Below are positions 20,394 through 22,295 of a DNA stretch of 22,295 bases, piece after piece (position 1 is the stretch's first letter; each line of letters opens with the position of its first letter). Source of the stretch: a virus; IMG/VR virus record IMGVR_UViG_3300044949_000720, positions 1 to 22,295 of that record; one strand, given 5' to 3'. The notes beneath the pieces are model-generated. The model was not told the DNA's origin. It searched no databases and saw nothing but the letters and a program-made list of their open reading frames with translations. The position numbers and the translations under genes were made by a program.

Positions 20394-21005
20394 ATGTTTA
20401 GTACAAAAGGACAGGATGTCAAACAGGGAGGAGGTACTCCAAAATCACTACAGCCAGGCGTAGTTTATGCTCACATCTATGATGCCAATCTTAGAACATC
20501 TAACAAAGGAGACAAGAAGTGTTTAGAACTCTATCTTGAAGGTCCTGAATTAGAAAACTTTGAGGGTTGGCCCATTGATAAAGAAAATCCAGAAGGTCCT
20601 AAATACAAAGGACAAGTGGGTAGAGTGGCAGCTACTATATGGACTGATCAATTTGATAGCAGTAACGTATCCGTTAACGACATTATGTATAAGCTCATTG
20701 TAATTGCTAAAGAGTTAAATCTTCAGGATGAACTTAATGCAGTTGAAGCTGTTACTATTGAAGAGTGGGTTAAAGCAGCTGTTAACATTGTAAAAGGTAA
20801 GAAGTTATATTGGTTTTTAAAGGGTTCAGAAGAAGAATATAATGATAAAACTATTATTAAGTTGTCTTTACCTAAATATAAGTTCGTTTCTACAGATGCA
20901 GCAAAACTTGATAAGTTTGACAAAACAAATAAATATCATTATAAAGCATTGGCTAAATCTAATGTAAGTAGTTTTGAACCAGCTACTAATGATTTTGAAG
21001 TGTAA
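20394..21005 (+). CDS. Putative single-stranded DNA-binding protein, SSB-like (203 aa)
   Basis: The middle (about 20-100) is strand-rich with VVYAHIYDANLRT, CLELYLEGPEL and VGRVAATIWTDQF, as in an OB fold. A helix follows at about 101-132, and then KKLYWFLKGSEEEYN with KLSLPKYKFVS add more strands. The end is acidic and hydrophobic (ATNDFEV), like the partner-binding tip of SSB proteins. Such proteins coat single strands and recruit recombination factors. Gene order directly after the Sak4-like ATPase supports the call. It ends before a strong terminator, closing the operon that starts near 16866. No sequence signature is decisive. Confidence 0.6.
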   Translation: MFSTKGQDVKQGGGTPKSLQPGVVYAHIYDANLRTSNKGDKKCLELYLEGPELENFEGWPIDKENPEGPKYKGQVGRVAATIWTDQFDSSNVSVNDIMYKLIVIAKELNLQDELNAVEAVTIEEWVKAAVNIVKGKKLYWFLKGSEEEYNDKTIIKLSLPKYKFVSTDAAKLDKFDKTNKYHYKALAKSNVSSFEPATNDFEV

Positions 21006-21031
21006 GATTTTTTCATTTTTTTAATTATTGC

Positions 21032-21063
21032 GGGGAGTGTTTCTACACTCCCCTATATTTTTT
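21032..21063 (+). terminator. Rho-independent terminator after the SSB-like gene
   Basis: Perfect 9-bp stem GGGGAGTGT / ACACTCCCC with loop TTCT, followed by TATATTTTTT. It closes the replication operon. Confidence 0.92.
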
Positions 21064-21066
21064 GTA
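21054..21066 (+). promoter_or_regulatory. Promoter candidate for the primase-like gene, overlapping the terminator tail
   Basis: TATATTTTTTGTA, followed by GATATATG, resembles TAnnTTTG with two extra T. It shares bases with the terminator T-run, so termination and re-initiation are adjacent. ATG 21090 lies 24 bases downstream. Confidence 0.4.
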
Positions 21067-21089
21067 GATATATGTAAATATAGAATACT

Positions 21090-22067
21090 ATGTTTAAAAC
21101 AAAAAATCTTGTTCATGATATAAAAGACGTTCCAGTTACATGGATATTTGAAACATATTGTAAGTTAAAAGAAAAACTTACAGGGCAAGATATAAAGATT
21201 AAAAGTTTATTTAACCCTAAAGAAAAGACACCTTCCATGTGTGTCTATTTTGATAAAAGTAAAAATACTTACAGATATAAAGACTTTTCTTCTGGTAAAG
21301 GAGGATCTGCAGTAGACCTTGTAAAAGATTTAAAAGAACTTACATTTCATAAAGCTTGTCAACATATAGTTGAATGTTATAATGACTATGTCCTTCATAA
21401 TAATGGTAGTTATGATGTAAAAGAATTTAAAGAAGCTAGTAAATATAAAGTTAAATCATATATATTTCGTTCATGGAATACTTCAGATCAATACTACTGG
21501 ACTCAGTTTAATATAGGTACACGTTTGTTAGAAGAATATTGTGTACGTCCTTTAGAAAATTATACACTTGAAAAAAAGCTTAATGAAAAGGTAGATACAT
21601 TAGTTATTTATAGCAATTATCTGTACGGTTATTTTAAAAAAGATGGTAGCTTGTATAAAATTTATCAGCCTAAAACTCTAGACAAAAAGTTTATTAAAGT
21701 GCAAGATCATATCCAAGGCAGTGAGCAATTAAAATCTTCTAAATACTTAGTAATTACTAGTTCTTTAAAAGATATTATGGCACTTAAAAGTCTTAAAATA
21801 GAAATGGATGTAATAGCTCCAGACTCAGAAAATAGTTTTATACGTAAAGAGTTGATGCAGGAATACATAAAATCTTATAAAAAAGTAATAGTGCTATTTG
21901 ATTATGATGATGCAGGTATAGCAGCTATGAATAAGTATAAAACATTATATCCAGAGATTGGCACTACTATTTTACCAATGAGTAAAGATCCGTCTGACAG
22001 CATAAAAGACTTTGGTGCTAAAGAAGTGTTCTTAAGACTTATACCTATATTAGATAAAAAGTTATAA
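21090..22067 (+). CDS. DnaG-like primase / Toprim-domain protein (325 aa)
   Basis: The N-terminal block IKSLFNPKEKTPSMCVYFDK and DFSSGKGGSAVDLV (37-78) is the CHC2-like segment of DnaG primases, but the usual Cys/His zinc ligands are not visible. A Toprim-like region at about 218-300 contains YLVITSSLKDIMALKS and VLFDYDDAG (268-276) with the DxD pair. The conserved Glu of Toprim (normally in an EG motif) appears replaced by Ser (TSSLKD). I recall this variant from other Bacteroidota phages, so it is probably a family feature rather than a broken gene. It could prime phage replication with host help or act as a non-catalytic subunit. It is separated from the SSB-like gene by a terminator. Confidence 0.8.
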   Translation: MFKTKNLVHDIKDVPVTWIFETYCKLKEKLTGQDIKIKSLFNPKEKTPSMCVYFDKSKNTYRYKDFSSGKGGSAVDLVKDLKELTFHKACQHIVECYNDYVLHNNGSYDVKEFKEASKYKVKSYIFRSWNTSDQYYWTQFNIGTRLLEEYCVRPLENYTLEKKLNEKVDTLVIYSNYLYGYFKKDGSLYKIYQPKTLDKKFIKVQDHIQGSEQLKSSKYLVITSSLKDIMALKSLKIEMDVIAPDSENSFIRKELMQEYIKSYKKVIVLFDYDDAGIAAMNKYKTLYPEIGTTILPMSKDPSDSIKDFGAKEVFLRLIPILDKKL

Positions 22068-22086
22068 AAAATATTAACTTCTACAC

Positions 22087-22094
22087 TATATTTG
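22087..22094 (+). promoter_or_regulatory. Promoter for the final gene
   Basis: TATATTTG, an exact TAnnTTTG match followed by TATAG, lies 17 bases before ATG 22112, leaving a leader of roughly a dozen bases. It sits 20 bases after the primase-like stop. Confidence 0.75.
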
Positions 22095-22111
22095 TATAGA
22101 AAATTTATATT

Positions 22112-22295
22112 ATGCCTAAGAAAACTACAAAAAAACCTCGCGTAGCTAAAACTAGAAATGCAAGTACGATGACAGAAGCTGCCTTCTGGAGTTTTATACG
22201 TTCAGGTCTTAGACAGAAATCTAGATGGTGGAAACCTATTACTCAGTGTAAGTTAAAAGCTAAAAGAATATACAAAGGACCTAATAAAAGACAAA
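22112..22295 (+). CDS. Phage HNH-family protein, N-terminal part (3' truncated by window edge)
   Basis: 61 residues are visible. The basic start MPKKTTKKPRVAKTRNASTM leads to TEAAFWSFIRSGLRQKSRWW and CKLKAKRIYKGPNKRQ. The order TMTE-x-x-(F/Y)-W, IRS-x-LR, WW-K-P and Y-K-GPNKRQ is the N-terminal half of a common phage family whose C-terminal half, beyond this window, carries a CxxC and HNH motif for DNA binding or cleavage. The catalytic part cannot be seen here, so the assignment depends on the N-terminal pattern. It has its own promoter and starts just after the replication genes. Confidence 0.7.
   Translation, partial: MPKKTTKKPRVAKTRNASTMTEAAFWSFIRSGLRQKSRWWKPITQCKLKAKRIYKGPNKRQ

Overview
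The window reads as part of the genome of a tailed double-stranded DNA phage of a Bacteroidota host, probably a flavobacterium. The DNA is AT-rich and genes are packed with overlaps or gaps of a few bases. Shine-Dalgarno sites are essentially absent; starts are preceded by A/T-rich stretches. Promoters follow the Bacteroidota form TAnnTTTG, often extended to TTTGTAGA. TAA, TAG and TGA all end genes, so the standard code applies. Gene content (SF2 helicase, uracil-DNA glycosylase, DnaB-type helicase, Sak4-like ATPase beside an SSB-like protein, Toprim primase-like protein) recalls crAss-like and Cellulophaga/Flavobacterium phages. That placement is inference, because no capsid, portal or terminase gene lies in the window.

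Region 1 (1-2900) is an accessory zone of small genes. Several begin with a near-identical DNA block spanning the stop of one gene and the start of the next (MAQQTAVEWL-type N-termini). It also holds a calcineurin-like phosphoesterase, a lipoprotein fused to a downstream cassette, a small HTH protein and a coiled-coil protein. Region 2 (2900-5010) has conserved unknown genes, one insulated between two strong terminators, and an HNH protein. Region 3 (5040-8225) begins with a homing-type HNH endonuclease, followed by five tightly linked conserved genes of unknown function, including a DUF6915-like protein. A 214-base gene-free stretch with strong RNA folds and a terminator follows.

Region 4 (8440-10981) carries an SF2 helicase with a GTG start, a possibly NinB-like protein, one isolated minus-strand gene with its own promoter, and uracil-DNA glycosylase. 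Region 5 (11006-14547) holds a MoxR-type AAA+ ATPase with extra N-terminal domains and a VWA-domain partner, separated by a perfect 13-bp hairpin without a U-tract. Region 6 (14595-16783, minus strand) is an inverted lysis cassette: unknown protein, two membrane proteins, holin candidate, amidase endolysin and a 41-aa basic protein. It meets the VWA gene at a bidirectional terminator.

Region 7 (16831-22295) starts at a divergent promoter region and is the replication module: stand-alone DnaA domain IV protein, unknown protein, RecA-core DnaB-like helicase, unknown protein, Sak4-like ATPase, SSB-like protein, Toprim primase-like protein lacking usual catalytic and zinc residues, and the start of a phage HNH-family gene. 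No tRNA, CRISPR array, insertion sequence or integrase was seen.
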